64,000 bases of DNA from Marinobacter sp. (GTDB lineage Bacteria > Pseudomonadota > Gammaproteobacteria > Pseudomonadales > Oleiphilaceae). Both the position numbers and the translations under genes were made by a program. The stretch is from positions 1 to 64,000 of the forward strand of contig NZ_JACUUB010000004.1 in NCBI RefSeq assembly GCF_014859525.1. The letters run 5' to 3'. Of this stretch, positions 41,355 through 51,040 are shown in pieces. Position 1 is the stretch's first letter, and every line of letters begins with the position of its first letter. The notes under the pieces are model-generated. The model did not search any database. It saw nothing but the letters and a program-made list of their open reading frames with translations, and was not told the DNA's origin.

Positions 41355-43286
41355 TCACTTCACTGCACTCAATGTGCCGTTGCGGATACGTTCCAGTCGG
41401 CAAGCAATGGCGTTCAGGATGCTTTGAGGGTCCAGGCCGCACTCTTCAAGAAGTTCTTCATGTTTGCCATGATCGACAAACCGGTCGGGAAGGCCGAGTT
41501 GTAACACCGGCTGGGTAACCTCCCTGGCATTCAGGCATTCTGTCACGGCGCTGCCTGCACCGCCGGCCACCACGTTTTCCTCCAGTGTCACCAGCAAGTC
41601 GTGTTGCTCTGCCAGTGCCAGTACCAGGCTCTCGTCCAGTGGTTTGACGAAGCGCATATCTGCGACCGTTGCGTTCAGTGCTTCGGCAGCGGTCAGTGCA
41701 GAGCCCAGCAGCGTGCCAAAATTGAGGATCGCAACCCGGGTGCCTTCTCGCACGACGCGGCCTTTGCCTATGGGTAGCGCGGTGAGTGAGGGCTGGATGT
41801 CCGAGCCAGGACCGGTGCCTCGCGGGTAGCGAACCGCTGCCGGACCCTTAAATTGCAGGCCGGTGTGCAGCAACTGGCGGGTTTCATTTTCATCCGATGG
41901 GGTCATTACAACCATCTTGGGGATGCAGCGCAGGTAGCTGATGTCAAAAGCTCCCGCGTGAGTCGGTCCGTCCTCGCCGACCAGGCCGGCGCGGTCAATC
42001 GCGAACAGCACATCCAGATCCTGAATGGCGACATCGTGAATCAGTTGGTCATAGCCCCGCTGCAGGAAGGTGGAGTAGATCGCCACCACCGGTTTGGCAC
42101 CGTCACAAGCCATGCCGGCCGCCAGCGTGACGGCATGCTGCTCGGCAATGGCAACATCAAAATAGCGATCCGGGAAGCGTTCTGAAAACGCGAGCAGATC
42201 TGAGCCCTCACACATGGCCGGCGTAATGCCAACCACCCGTTCATCCTGTTCCGCAGCATCGCACAGCCATTGGCCAAAGACGTTGGCATACTTGGGGCTG
42301 GCCGGCCTTGGCTTAACCGGTTCTGGTTTACTGGGCGGAACCGGTTCTATCTTATTGATGGCGTGGTAACCGATAGGGTCGGCCTCAGCCGGGGCAAAGC
42401 CTTTGCCTTTGGTGGTCACCACGTGAAGGAACTGGGGGCCCTCGAGTTCACGGATGTTCTCGAGGGTTTCGATCAGCAGAGGCAGGTCGTGGCCATCGAT
42501 GGGACCTATGTAATTAAATCCCAGCTCTTCAAACAGGGTGCCCGGTACCAACATGCCTTTAAAGTGCTCTTCGGTTTTCTTGGCAAGAGCCATCAGGTTA
42601 GGCGTGCCCTTCAGCACTTTTTTGCTGCTGTCGCGCACGTGATTGTAAGTGCGACTGGCCAGCAGTTTGGCGAAGTAGTTGGATAACCCGCCCACATTGC
42701 GTGAAATCGACATGTCGTTGTCGTTCAGAATGACCAGCATGTCGGCATGCAAGTGGCCCGCATGGTTAAGCGCTTCAAAAGCCATGCCGGCGGTCATCGC
42801 GCCATCGCCGATCACGGCAATGCTTTTACGCCCGGTGTTTTGCATGCGAGCGGCAATGGCCATGCCCAGCGCGGCACTGATTGAGGTGCTGGAGTGGCCA
42901 ACACCAAAGGTGTCGTATTCGCTCTCCGCCCGTTTTGGGAAGCCAGCCAGGCCATTTTTTCGGCGAATGCTGCCCATCTGTTCACGGCGGCCCGTAAGAA
43001 TCTTGTGGGGATAGGCCTGGTGGCCCACATCCCAGATCAGGCGGTCAACGGGGGTATTGAACACATAGTGCAGAGCAACGGTTAATTCGAGAACGCCCAG
43101 TCCGGCACCAAAGTGTCCGCCGGTCTGACCCACGGACCAGAGCAAAAATGACCGCAGCTCCCTGGCCAGTTGCGGCAGATCGTCCGCCGGCAACTCGCGC
43201 AGTTGCGCCGGTATGTTGATCCGGTCGAGCAGTGGCGTATTGGGCCGTTGCGACGGGATTTCCCTGAAAATATATGTGTCCTGCAT
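41355..43286 (-). CDS. dxs: 1-deoxy-D-xylulose-5-phosphate synthase
   Basis: DXS condenses pyruvate and glyceraldehyde-3-phosphate with thiamine diphosphate, the first step of the MEP isoprenoid pathway. From ATG 43286 it has 643 residues. Features are [24 protein letters not shown] at the N-terminus, the ThDP motif [18 protein letters not shown] ... NDNDMSIS, and the C-terminal transketolase domains. An upstream ATG at 43328 is possible but goes beyond the family start. It is downstream of ispA, which uses its products. Confidence 0.97.
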   Translation of the reverse strand: MQDTYIFREIPSQRPNTPLLDRINIPAQLRELPADDLPQLARELRSFLLWSVGQTGGHFGAGLGVLELTVALHYVFNTPVDRLIWDVGHQAYPHKILTGRREQMGSIRRKNGLAGFPKRAESEYDTFGVGHSSTSISAALGMAIAARMQNTGRKSIAVIGDGAMTAGMAFEALNHAGHLHADMLVILNDNDMSISRNVGGLSNYFAKLLASRTYNHVRDSSKKVLKGTPNLMALAKKTEEHFKGMLVPGTLFEELGFNYIGPIDGHDLPLLIETLENIRELEGPQFLHVVTTKGKGFAPAEADPIGYHAINKIEPVPPSKPEPVKPRPASPKYANVFGQWLCDAAEQDERVVGITPAMCEGSDLLAFSERFPDRYFDVAIAEQHAVTLAAGMACDGAKPVVAIYSTFLQRGYDQLIHDVAIQDLDVLFAIDRAGLVGEDGPTHAGAFDISYLRCIPKMVVMTPSDENETRQLLHTGLQFKGPAAVRYPRGTGPGSDIQPSLTALPIGKGRVVREGTRVAILNFGTLLGSALTAAEALNATVADMRFVKPLDESLVLALAEQHDLLVTLEENVVAGGAGSAVTECLNAREVTQPVLQLGLPDRFVDHGKHEELLEECGLDPQSILNAIACRLERIRNGTLSAVK

Positions 43287-43422
43287 CTGCTGGAGTCTTT
43301 GTCGGAATATGGGTTCAGTGACTGGCATTATAGGGGAACAGGTGGGTCAGTTTCATACTTCCCGGGCCAGACGTTACAAATTGGTGGCACTTGGCGGGCC
43401 AGATTGTCGCCGTTGACCGCAG

Positions 43423-44319
43423 CTAATGACTTCTCGCGACCACATAATCGGCCATGGCCCTCAGTGTATCGGCCTCTTCGCCAAAGTCATCCAGAGCATG
43501 GTGCGCCTGTTTCAGCAGTTCATTCAGGTGGGCGCGAGCGCCCGCTATACCCAGCAAAGAGGGGTAGGTTGGCTTCTCTCGGGCGGCGTCGGAGCCTTGG
43601 CGCTTGCCGATAACCTCGGTGTCACCCTCAATGTCGAGCAGGTCATCCTGAACCTGAAACGCCAGGCCAAGCGCACTGGCAAAGCTGGCCAGTTGTGTTA
43701 GCTGTTGCTCTGTCACGGCATCGGCGGTCAGGGCGCCAAGGCGAACACTGGCTTCGATCAAGGCGCCGGTTTTGTGCCGATGCATGTTCTCGAGCTGCTC
43801 AATGGTCAAACGCTGACCCACGGATTCCAGATCGATGGCCTGGCCGCCGACCATGCCCTGATGGCCACTGGCTTTGACCAGTGTGCTGATCATGATCATG
43901 CGCTGGTGGTCTGACAACTCCGGTGCCTCGGTAAGAAGCCCGAACGCCAGCGTTTGCAGGGCGTCTCCGGCCAGTATGGCGGTAGCTTCGTCGAAGGCTA
44001 TATGTACCGTCGGCCGACCGCGGCGCAGGTCGTCGTCGTCCATCGCCGGCAAGTCGTCATGCACTAGCGAATAGGCATGCACCAACTCCAGCGCGCAGGC
44101 TGGAGCGACGGCCTTGGTCTGGTTTGAGCCCAACGCTCGCGCAGCCGCAAGGCACAGGGCCGGACGAATACGTTTGCCACCGCCGAGCACGCTGTAGCGC
44201 ATGGCGTCATCCAGCCTGGGGGAGGCTGCGCCGTTTCTAATCGACCGTTCGAGTTCACAATCAATGTGCTGGCGACATTGCTCCAGAAATTCCAAAGCCA
44301 GGGGCAGGCGGTCACTCAT
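43423..44319 (-). CDS. ispA: Farnesyl diphosphate synthase
   Basis: A polyprenyl synthase of 298 residues making geranyl and farnesyl diphosphate, precursors of ubiquinone and undecaprenyl phosphate. The two Asp-rich motifs are present: DDLPAMDDDDLRRG (first, with the two-residue insertion typical of bacterial FPP synthases) and DDLLDIEGD (second). Its start touches the xseB stop. Confidence 0.96.
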   Translation of the reverse strand: MSDRLPLALEFLEQCRQHIDCELERSIRNGAASPRLDDAMRYSVLGGGKRIRPALCLAAARALGSNQTKAVAPACALELVHAYSLVHDDLPAMDDDDLRRGRPTVHIAFDEATAILAGDALQTLAFGLLTEAPELSDHQRMIMISTLVKASGHQGMVGGQAIDLESVGQRLTIEQLENMHRHKTGALIEASVRLGALTADAVTEQQLTQLASFASALGLAFQVQDDLLDIEGDTEVIGKRQGSDAAREKPTYPSLLGIAGARAHLNELLKQAHHALDDFGEEADTLRAMADYVVARSH

Positions 44320-44576
44320 CAGTTGGCGTCGTCCGCTGAGAAGGGCCGGGTTTCAAGCGAGCCGTCGCTGTTCTGTACTAGCTGCTCGACGCGTTGCTCT
44401 GCGGTTTTCAGCGCACTCTGGCAATCCCTGGTCAGTTTTACGCCCCGCTCGAATGCCGCCAGGGACTGTTCAAGGGAAAGCTCGCCCTGCTCAAGGTCGC
44501 GAACCAGCTGTTCCAGCTCGTCCAGGGATTTTTCGAAGTCAGCAATAGAGGTGCTGCTGTTGTTCTCGCCGGCCAT
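44319..44576 (-). CDS. xseB: Exodeoxyribonuclease VII small subunit
   Basis: An 85-residue helical protein, the small subunit of ExoVII, a single-strand nuclease. The core [33 protein letters not shown] is the hallmark of the family. The large subunit xseA is not in this window. It leads the operon xseB-ispA-dxs, the usual order in gammaproteobacteria. Confidence 0.95.
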   Translation of the reverse strand: MAGENNSSTSIADFEKSLDELEQLVRDLEQGELSLEQSLAAFERGVKLTRDCQSALKTAEQRVEQLVQNSDGSLETRPFSADDAN

Positions 44577-44633
44577 GGGCGACCTCCGGTCGGGTGATTC
44601 ATAAAGTGGGCGGATTATATCAGAGTCCCCAGG

Positions 44634-45407
44634 CTATCGCTGCCAGGCGAACTGCCGTTTTTCCAGCGCCTGGGCATTCGGTCCCCAGGATTGTTCGGTC
44701 ACCCGAATCTGGCCCTGGTCAGAGACTGTTACGATGGTGGTTGCCCGGGTGCCATAATGATCATCTACGATAAAAGGTGCTGACAGAAAACGTTCAGTTT
44801 CAATGCCTACACCTGTGTCCGGCAGTCGATTGTCGGGGGCGGGTGTGCTGTCTTGCAGCAGCGTTAGTAGTTGGGCGTGCAGTAGCTCGGCATCGTGGCG
44901 TGCAGCGCTCACACAGTCGCTCATTGCTGTGCGAAGGCGCAGCAGTTTAGGCCAGGGTGTTTGCAGTAGATGGTTGCTAAGGCCGTAAGTGCCCCGGTAA
45001 ATGGAGCGCCCCGGGTGGGCGTCCCGATTGCTGTAATACCAGCCTCCGGCGGCTGAGAGTGCCACCAGATTGAAACCAGAGTAACGGGCCGGATCGGCGC
45101 TTAGCCGGGCTTGCAAAGCCTGCCTGCTCTGGCTCAGCGCAGCCAGTGGCAACTCGCCACGGCTGTGGCGCCCGGTCTCCGAACTGCCTTCACGGACATT
45201 GGTAACGGCCGTTACCTGCCCATCCGGTCCAATGGCTAACCAGGTGCCGCCGGATTCCATATCCCGCCCTGCAAGAACCTGCCCGTCACCGTCAGGCTGC
45301 CACCAGTCCATGGCGGCAGTCGGGCGCCGGAAAAACTCATCGCGATTGGCGGCGACGACGAGGGGGAAGCGAGGATTCTGGCCGATGGCAAAAGCAATAA
45401 GGCACAT
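44634..45407 (-). CDS. TANGO2 / NRDE family protein
   Basis: A 257-residue protein starting MCLIAFA, with the family NRDE motif (AANRDEFFRRPT) and GRDMESGGTWLAI. This is the TANGO2 family; N-terminal Cys2 and the fold recall N-terminal nucleophile hydrolases. The animal homologue is reported to act in Golgi organisation, lipid or heme handling, but the bacterial role is unclear. I chose ATG 45407, so that the protein starts MCLIAF as in the family; the open frame runs back to 45500. It is divergent from the permease gene. Confidence 0.88.
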   Translation of the reverse strand: MCLIAFAIGQNPRFPLVVAANRDEFFRRPTAAMDWWQPDGDGQVLAGRDMESGGTWLAIGPDGQVTAVTNVREGSSETGRHSRGELPLAALSQSRQALQARLSADPARYSGFNLVALSAAGGWYYSNRDAHPGRSIYRGTYGLSNHLLQTPWPKLLRLRTAMSDCVSAARHDAELLHAQLLTLLQDSTPAPDNRLPDTGVGIETERFLSAPFIVDDHYGTRATTIVTVSDQGQIRVTEQSWGPNAQALEKRQFAWQR

Positions 45408-45493
45408 GGTGAGCGAGCGTCCTTTGTGGATCTGAGGCTGCAGCGATGAGCAACTATGCGTATCATACCAGCCTGACTTCTTGCCGGGATAGA

Positions 45494-46300
45494 ATGACAA
45501 CCATGACCCTGATTGGTGTAATCATACTGTACCTTTTGCTTGGTGCGTTGGCTGGCACCATGGCGGGTCTGTTTGGTATCGGTGGCGGACTGGTGATTGT
45601 ACCGGTGCTGATCTTTGCCTTCGGATTTCAGGGGTTCAGCCCCGAGATCGCCGCGCACCTGGCGATTGGTACGTCTTTGGCCACCATTGTGTTTACCTCC
45701 ATCAGTTCCATCCGCACCCATCATCTGCACGGTGCCGTGCGCTGGGGCCTGGTCCGGCCAATGACCTTCGGCATTGTGTTTGGTGCTATGGTTGGTGCCT
45801 GGACGGCCGCTCTGCTGAGCGGCCCGGCGTTGCAAACGATCATTGGTGTGTTTGTTATTCTGGTGGCGATCAAGATGCTGTTGGACGTCAACCCAAAGCC
45901 GGGGCGAGATGTGCCGGGTGCGGCGGGGCTTGGTGTGGCTGGCGGACTGATTGGTTGGGTCTCCGCTATTTTTGGTATTGGCGGCGGTACGGTGTCGGTC
46001 CCGTATCTTACGTGGTGTAATGTGCGCATGCAGCAAGCCGTGGCGACGTCTGCCGCCTTGGGTCTGCCCATTGCACTGGCAGGTGCCGCCGGCAATGCCT
46101 GGACTGGCTGGCAGCACCCTGAGTTGCCAGACCTGAGTATCGGTTTTATCTATCTACCCGCTCTTGTCGGCATTGTGGCCACCAGCGTCTTTTTTGCCCG
46201 CATTGGCGCGAAGCTGGCGCACCGGCTTGACGGTCGCCTGCTGAAACGTATTTTTGCTATTGTGCTGATTATCATCGGCCTCCGTTTCCTGCTGAGTTGA
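45494..46300 (+). CDS. TauE/SafE family permease
   Basis: A membrane protein of 268 residues with about eight hydrophobic segments. The glycine-rich [13 protein letters not shown] and its second copy [13 protein letters not shown] mark the two repeat halves of the TauE/SafE (UPF0721) family, which export sulfite, sulfoacetate or similar anions. The substrate cannot be told. I chose ATG 45494; an ATG at 45446 would add 16 polar residues. lgt follows after ten bases, so it may be co-transcribed with lgt-thyA. Confidence 0.88.
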   Translation: MTTMTLIGVIILYLLLGALAGTMAGLFGIGGGLVIVPVLIFAFGFQGFSPEIAAHLAIGTSLATIVFTSISSIRTHHLHGAVRWGLVRPMTFGIVFGAMVGAWTAALLSGPALQTIIGVFVILVAIKMLLDVNPKPGRDVPGAAGLGVAGGLIGWVSAIFGIGGGTVSVPYLTWCNVRMQQAVATSAALGLPIALAGAAGNAWTGWQHPELPDLSIGFIYLPALVGIVATSVFFARIGAKLAHRLDGRLLKRIFAIVLIIIGLRFLLS

Positions 46301-46310
46301 GAGCGAATTC

Positions 46311-47099
46311 ATGTTGCAACACCCACAGTTTGACCCGGTGGCCATTGCCATCGGCCCCCTGCAGATACATTGGTACGGTTTAACCTACCTGTTTGGCTTT
46401 GCCGCTGGTTGGTGGTTGGGCCGGTTACGTAGCCGTAAACCGTGGTCTCCCTTGAATGAAGAACAGATAGGTGACCTGCTGTTTTACATGGCGCTGGGGG
46501 TTATCCTGGGCGGCCGTTTTGGTTACGTGCTGTTCTATAATTTTGACAGTTTTCTGGCAGACCCGCTCTGGTTACTGCGGGTCTGGGAAGGGGGCATGTC
46601 GTTCCATGGTGGATTGCTGGGCGTAATGCTTGGCATGTGGTGGTTCGGACGAAAAAGCAGTGCCGGTTTCTGGAAAGTCGCGGACTTCGTCGCGCCCCTG
46701 GTGCCGGTGGGTCTCGGGGCTGGCCGGATCGGCAACTTTATTAATGGTGAGTTGTGGGGTAAGCCGACCGACGTATCCTGGGGCATGGTTTTTCCGCAAG
46801 CCCAGGACGGTCTTGCCCGGCACCCATCCCAGCTTTACCAATTTGCGTTGGAAGGCGTGGTTCTGTTTGTCATTCTTTGGTGGTTCTCGTCCAAGCCCCG
46901 GCCACGCATGGCGGTTTCCGGGCTGTTCCTGGTGTGTTACGGCTCATTCCGCTTCGTTACCGAGTTTATGCGACAGCCTGACCCACAACTGGGTTACCTG
47001 GCCTTTGACTGGCTTACCATGGGGCAGGTGTTATCTCTGCCCATGGTCATTGCCGGCGCGGCTTTGCTGGCGATTGCTTATCGGAGAAACGCAGCATGA
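46311..47099 (+). CDS. lgt: Phosphatidylglycerol:prolipoprotein diacylglyceryl transferase
   Basis: Lgt puts the diacylglyceryl group on the lipobox cysteine of prolipoproteins such as LpoA. It has 262 residues and about seven membrane helices. The conserved MSFHGGLLG and the Lgt signature [16 protein letters not shown] are visible. The stop overlaps thyA as ATGA, a pairing common in proteobacteria. Confidence 0.97.
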   Translation: MLQHPQFDPVAIAIGPLQIHWYGLTYLFGFAAGWWLGRLRSRKPWSPLNEEQIGDLLFYMALGVILGGRFGYVLFYNFDSFLADPLWLLRVWEGGMSFHGGLLGVMLGMWWFGRKSSAGFWKVADFVAPLVPVGLGAGRIGNFINGELWGKPTDVSWGMVFPQAQDGLARHPSQLYQFALEGVVLFVILWWFSSKPRPRMAVSGLFLVCYGSFRFVTEFMRQPDPQLGYLAFDWLTMGQVLSLPMVIAGAALLAIAYRRNAA

Positions 47100-47935
47100 A
47101 AGCCTACCTCGATCTGATGCGTGACGTTGTTGACAATGGGTTCAACAAAGGTGATCGCACCGGCGTAGGCACTCGCTCGGTGTTCGGCCGCCAGATTCGC
47201 TTTAACCTGCAGGATGGATTTCCGCTGGTGACCACCAAGAAGGTTCATCTGCGCAGCATCATCTGCGAGCTTCTCTGGTTTCTGAACGGTTCCACTGACA
47301 ACAACTGGCTGAAGGAACGCAAGGTGTCGATCTGGAACGAGTGGGCTCTGGACAACGGCGACCTGGGGCCCATCTATGGCAAGCAGTGGCGCAGCTGGCA
47401 GTGCTACGATGGACGGGTTGTCGACCAGATCAGCGAGGTGATTGAGCAGATCCGCGCCAAGCCCAACTCCCGGCGTCTGATTGTGTCTGCCTGGAATCCG
47501 GCAGAGTTGCCGGATGAGTCCATCGGTCCCCAGGACAATGTGCGAGAGGGCCGTATGGCGCTGGCGCCTTGCCATTGTCTGTTCCAGTTCTATGTGATTG
47601 ACGGCAAACTGTCTTGCCAGCTTTATCAGCGCAGTGCAGATCTGTTCCTGGGTGTGCCCTTCAACATTGCGTCATACGCGCTGCTGACTCACATGATCGC
47701 TCAGCAGTGCGATCTGGAGGTAGGTGAGTTTGTGCATACCTTTGGTGATTGCCATCTTTACCAGAACCACCTGACCGACGACATCGTGTTCGAACAGTTG
47801 AAGCGCGAGCCCGGGGCGCTGCCCAGGCTGCTGATCAAGCGTAAGCCTGCGACTATCTTCGAGTACGACCTGGAGGATTTCGAATTTGAGGGGTATGACC
47901 CTTATCCTGGCATCAAAGCCCCTATAGCCATCTGA
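47096..47935 (+). CDS. thyA: Thymidylate synthase
   Basis: ThyA methylates dUMP to dTMP with methylene-tetrahydrofolate. The catalytic Cys159 is in the APCHC motif. It is 279 residues, 15 longer than E. coli; the extra residues (about 139-153, [12 protein letters not shown]) come just before MALAPC. I recall a similar insert in Acinetobacter ThyA. The downstream folA regenerates the folate it consumes; the two are 45 bases apart. Confidence 0.97.
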   Translation: MKAYLDLMRDVVDNGFNKGDRTGVGTRSVFGRQIRFNLQDGFPLVTTKKVHLRSIICELLWFLNGSTDNNWLKERKVSIWNEWALDNGDLGPIYGKQWRSWQCYDGRVVDQISEVIEQIRAKPNSRRLIVSAWNPAELPDESIGPQDNVREGRMALAPCHCLFQFYVIDGKLSCQLYQRSADLFLGVPFNIASYALLTHMIAQQCDLEVGEFVHTFGDCHLYQNHLTDDIVFEQLKREPGALPRLLIKRKPATIFEYDLEDFEFEGYDPYPGIKAPIAI

Positions 47936-47980
47936 CTCCCACCGCTCGCTAACTCCCAATCCTGAGGACAACAAGCAATC

Positions 47981-48496
47981 ATGAGAAAAGCACTGATCGT
48001 GGCGATGGCCAGGAACCGGGTTATTGGCCGGGATAATAAACTGCCGTGGTATCTGCCCGGAGACCTGCGTTACTTCAAACAGGCGACCATGGGTAAGCCC
48101 ATTATTATGGGGCGTAAAACCTGGGAGTCCATTGGTCGGCCTTTGCCGGGGCGGATGAACGTGGTGATTTCCCGCAATCCGAATTGGCAGGCGCCTGCCG
48201 GAACCGTTGCTGCTGAATCCTTGGATGCCGCACTGGTTAAAGCCAAAGCTCAGGCGGAACTGGAAGGTGGTGAAGAGGTGATGATTATTGGTGGTGGCCA
48301 GATCTACGCTGAAGCACTGCCAATGGTCGACCGGATCTACATTACCCAGGTGCACGCCGAGGTGGATGGGGATGCCTGGTTTCCGGAAGTAAACTGGGAT
48401 GAGTGGGACGAAATCGGACGCGAAGACTTCTGCGCGTCCGATAATAATCCGTACGATTACAGCTTTGTCGTTTATCAGCGTAACCGGTCTAGCTGA
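47981..48496 (+). CDS. folA: Dihydrofolate reductase
   Basis: FolA reduces the dihydrofolate made by ThyA. It has 171 residues with the Met20-loop region NRVIGRDNKLPWYLPGDLRYFK, the MGRKTWESIGRPLPGR NADPH site and the GGGQIYAEAL motif. It is preceded by an SD-like GAGGAC and is convergent with the helicase gene. Confidence 0.97.
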   Translation: MRKALIVAMARNRVIGRDNKLPWYLPGDLRYFKQATMGKPIIMGRKTWESIGRPLPGRMNVVISRNPNWQAPAGTVAAESLDAALVKAKAQAELEGGEEVMIIGGGQIYAEALPMVDRIYITQVHAEVDGDAWFPEVNWDEWDEIGREDFCASDNNPYDYSFVVYQRNRSS

Positions 48497-48504
48497 CCGG
48501 TTAC
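48480..48504. terminator. Inverted repeat at the end of folA
   Basis: GTAACCGGT (48480-48488) and ACCGGTTAC (48496-48504) form a nine-pair stem with a seven-base loop that spans the folA stop. No T run follows, so intrinsic termination is uncertain; it sits between two convergent genes. Confidence 0.5.
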
Positions 48505-48517
48505 GCTGCAGGGCCGA

Positions 48518-50029
48518 TCAGCGCGGGGCGCGCTTTGGGCCACCTTTGCCGGCAGGCTTACCCTTGGGGCCATCCTTACGGAAGCCGGGCTTGCCGCCTT
48601 CTTTGCGGAAGGTTTTGCCGGGGCCACCCTTGCGGAAATTGCCTTTGCCCGAGGGCGGACCTTTACGGTCGCGACGCGGGGCCGATGCAGACACTTCCGG
48701 CAACGCCTCTGGTTGCTTCAGCGGCAGAGAATCTGGCTGTGACGCCTCCATCCAGCAGGCCAGAGCGCCAGCTACCATGGTGATATCCATATCGTTGCGC
48801 TCGGCGATGTCATCCAGCAAGGCAATCGCCTTGGCGGCACGGGGATCGTCTGCGAAACTCAACAGCTGAGATTCGAACTGCTCAACCCGCATCTGCTGCA
48901 GCTCCGCCGGTGACGGCAACTGGTAAGGCTCCATCGGCGAATTGGTGGCTCGCTCCAGCGTGCGCAGCCAGCTGCGCTCGCGGGGCGTGACCAGCAGGAT
49001 TGCCTTGCCAGCGCGGCCAGCACGACCGGTACGACCAACACGGTGAATATAGGCTTCGGTATCGTAGGGCACATCGTAGTTGATAACGTGACTGATCCGT
49101 GACACGTCGAGGCCGCGGGCAGCGACGTCGGTCGCGATGATGATGTCTTTCTTGCCGCGCTTCAGATCTTCAACGGTCTGTTCACGCTGACGTTGGTTCA
49201 GGTCGCCGCTCAGGGGAGCCACCGAATGACCGCGGGCCGACAGCTTTTCCGCCAGCAACGCGGTTTCTGCCTTAGTGCGCACGAAAATGATTGCGCCGTC
49301 GAACGGCTCCACTTCCAGAATCCGGGTAAGGGCATCGAGTTTGCGTTCGGCATAAACCGGCAGCACAAACTGGGAAATCCGTTCAACCGTGCGGGTTTCG
49401 CTTTCGATGCGCACTTCCGTGGCATTTTTCAGATAGGTCTGGGCGACCTTCCTGATCTGTGCCGGCATGGTGGCCGAGAACAGGGCGCGCTGGCAGTTGG
49501 GTGGCGTCTTGGCGAGAATCGCCTCAACATCGTCGATAAAACCCATGCGCAGCATTTCGTCGGCTTCATCCAGCACCAGGGCGCGGAGATTGTCGAGCTT
49601 CAAGGTGCTTTTGCGCAGGTGATCAAGCAGTCGTCCTGGCGTGCCCACAATAACCTGGGCGCCGCGCTTGAGGCCGCGGATCTGTGGAGAGAAATCCTGA
49701 CCGCCATAAATTGGTAGCACGTGAAAGTTCTTGAACTTGCTGGCGTAAGTGGTGAACGCTTCAGCTACCTGAATCGCCAGCTCCCGGGTGGGAGTCAGGA
49801 CCAGAATCTGGGGCTCTGCGACATTGGCATCGATGCGGCTCAGCAACGGCAGCGCAAAAGCAGCGGTTTTACCGGTACCGGTTTGAGCAACGCCCAGTAA
49901 ATGATTGCCGGCCAACAGGGCTGGAATGGATTGTGCCTGGATCGGCGACGGAGTTTCATAGCCAACAGCGGCAACGGCTTCCAGTACAGCTGGATCCAGC
50001 CCCAATTCGGCAAAAGACAATTCTGACAT
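48518..50029 (-). CDS. DEAD-box RNA helicase, DeaD/CsdA-like, short C-terminus
   Basis: A 503-residue ATP-dependent RNA helicase. Motifs in order are the Q motif (GYETPSPIQAQSIP), AQTGTGKT, PTRELA, VGTPGRLLDHL, DEAD, SAT, and YIHRVGRTGRAGRAG. The core is closest to E. coli DeaD/CsdA (MLRMGFIDDVEAI, TDVAARGLDV). After residue 360 it lacks the usual RNA-binding domain and instead ends in a Lys- and Gly-rich tail with repeated FRK and GKxG units, likely unstructured RNA-binding. A possible minus-strand -10 box (TACAAT) lies at 50089-50094. Role: mRNA or ribosome remodelling, perhaps cold adaptation. Confidence 0.9.
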   Translation of the reverse strand: MSELSFAELGLDPAVLEAVAAVGYETPSPIQAQSIPALLAGNHLLGVAQTGTGKTAAFALPLLSRIDANVAEPQILVLTPTRELAIQVAEAFTTYASKFKNFHVLPIYGGQDFSPQIRGLKRGAQVIVGTPGRLLDHLRKSTLKLDNLRALVLDEADEMLRMGFIDDVEAILAKTPPNCQRALFSATMPAQIRKVAQTYLKNATEVRIESETRTVERISQFVLPVYAERKLDALTRILEVEPFDGAIIFVRTKAETALLAEKLSARGHSVAPLSGDLNQRQREQTVEDLKRGKKDIIIATDVAARGLDVSRISHVINYDVPYDTEAYIHRVGRTGRAGRAGKAILLVTPRERSWLRTLERATNSPMEPYQLPSPAELQQMRVEQFESQLLSFADDPRAAKAIALLDDIAERNDMDITMVAGALACWMEASQPDSLPLKQPEALPEVSASAPRRDRKGPPSGKGNFRKGGPGKTFRKEGGKPGFRKDGPKGKPAGKGGPKRAPR

Positions 50030-50238
50030 GAATGTACTCGGTATTCGAAGGGTATAGCATCACAAAACGTAATGCATGATTTTGAGACATTGTAGTCGGT
50101 TTGGGGAGTTTTTAACACGCCTAATGCCAATATTAAGGATAGGTAGTTGCCGGGCGGGGCCATTTTCGGCAGTTGCCAGCGTTCTGGAACTGGGGCAATC
50201 TGTAACGTTTGCAGGCTAACCAACAGGATTTAAGAGTT

Positions 50239-51027
50239 ATGACGTTTGATGAGCTTTTGGGAGCGGTGCGCCAGAACGGTGAGGTGACTATTCCTCCGAG
50301 TTGGGGGCAGGGTCGGGCCAGCTTTGGTGGTTTGGTTGCGGCATTGGCGTTTGATGTAATGGCGTCCAGAGTTGCAGATGGTCGGCCCATGCGGGCTTTG
50401 CAAGTGTCGTTTGTGGGGCCTGTAGAGGCGGATGTGCCTGCTGTGTTCGAGGCGGATGTGTTGCGAGAGGGAAAGGCGGTATCTCAGGTGCAAGGTCGTA
50501 TCCTGCAAAACGGCGAGCCCCGGCTGGTGTGTATGGCCAGCTTTGGCGGTGACCGGGAGTCTGCGGTACAGGTGGCGCCGACACCGGCCCCGGAAGCCTT
50601 ACCGGTGGATCGGTGTCAGGAACTGCAATACATTCCACGGGTAACACCTGAATTTACTCAACATATTGAAATGCGCTGGGCCTTCGGTGGTATGCCGTTC
50701 TCGGGCAAGGGCGGGCGTGAAATGGGGGGGTGGATGCAGTTCAGGCAAGCCCCGGTTGCTCTGACCGACGCCCACATTGTCGCGCTTGTGGATGCCTGGC
50801 CCCCGGCAGTACTGCCGCATTTGAAGGCTCCGGCTCCTGCCAGTTCACTCAGTTGGGCGCTTGAGGTTGTTCATCCAAGGCCTGCGATGGCACCGGGTGA
50901 GTGGCTTCTATACCGAGCCACCATTGATCAGGCTGGCGCGGGCTACGGCCATACTCATGCGGGCATCTGGACCCAACGAGGTGAACTGGTAGCCCTGAGC
51001 CGTCAAACCGTGACGGTATTTGGTTAA
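50239..51027 (+). CDS. Acyl-CoA thioesterase, double hotdog type
   Basis: A 262-residue protein resembling the TesB-like (4HBT_3) thioesterase family, with two hotdog halves: residues about 10-110 (GQGRASFGGLVAALAFDVM, MRALQVSFVGPVEADVP) and about 140-260 (ALTDAHIVALVDAWPPAVLP, the family segment). It probably hydrolyses acyl-CoA; the substrate is unknown. I chose ATG 50239, after GGATTTAAGAG. It is divergent from the helicase gene and converges on the dehalogenase-like gene. Confidence 0.85.
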   Translation: MTFDELLGAVRQNGEVTIPPSWGQGRASFGGLVAALAFDVMASRVADGRPMRALQVSFVGPVEADVPAVFEADVLREGKAVSQVQGRILQNGEPRLVCMASFGGDRESAVQVAPTPAPEALPVDRCQELQYIPRVTPEFTQHIEMRWAFGGMPFSGKGGREMGGWMQFRQAPVALTDAHIVALVDAWPPAVLPHLKAPAPASSLSWALEVVHPRPAMAPGEWLLYRATIDQAGAGYGHTHAGIWTQRGELVALSRQTVTVFG

Positions 51028-51040
51028 CCCATGGAGGTTG

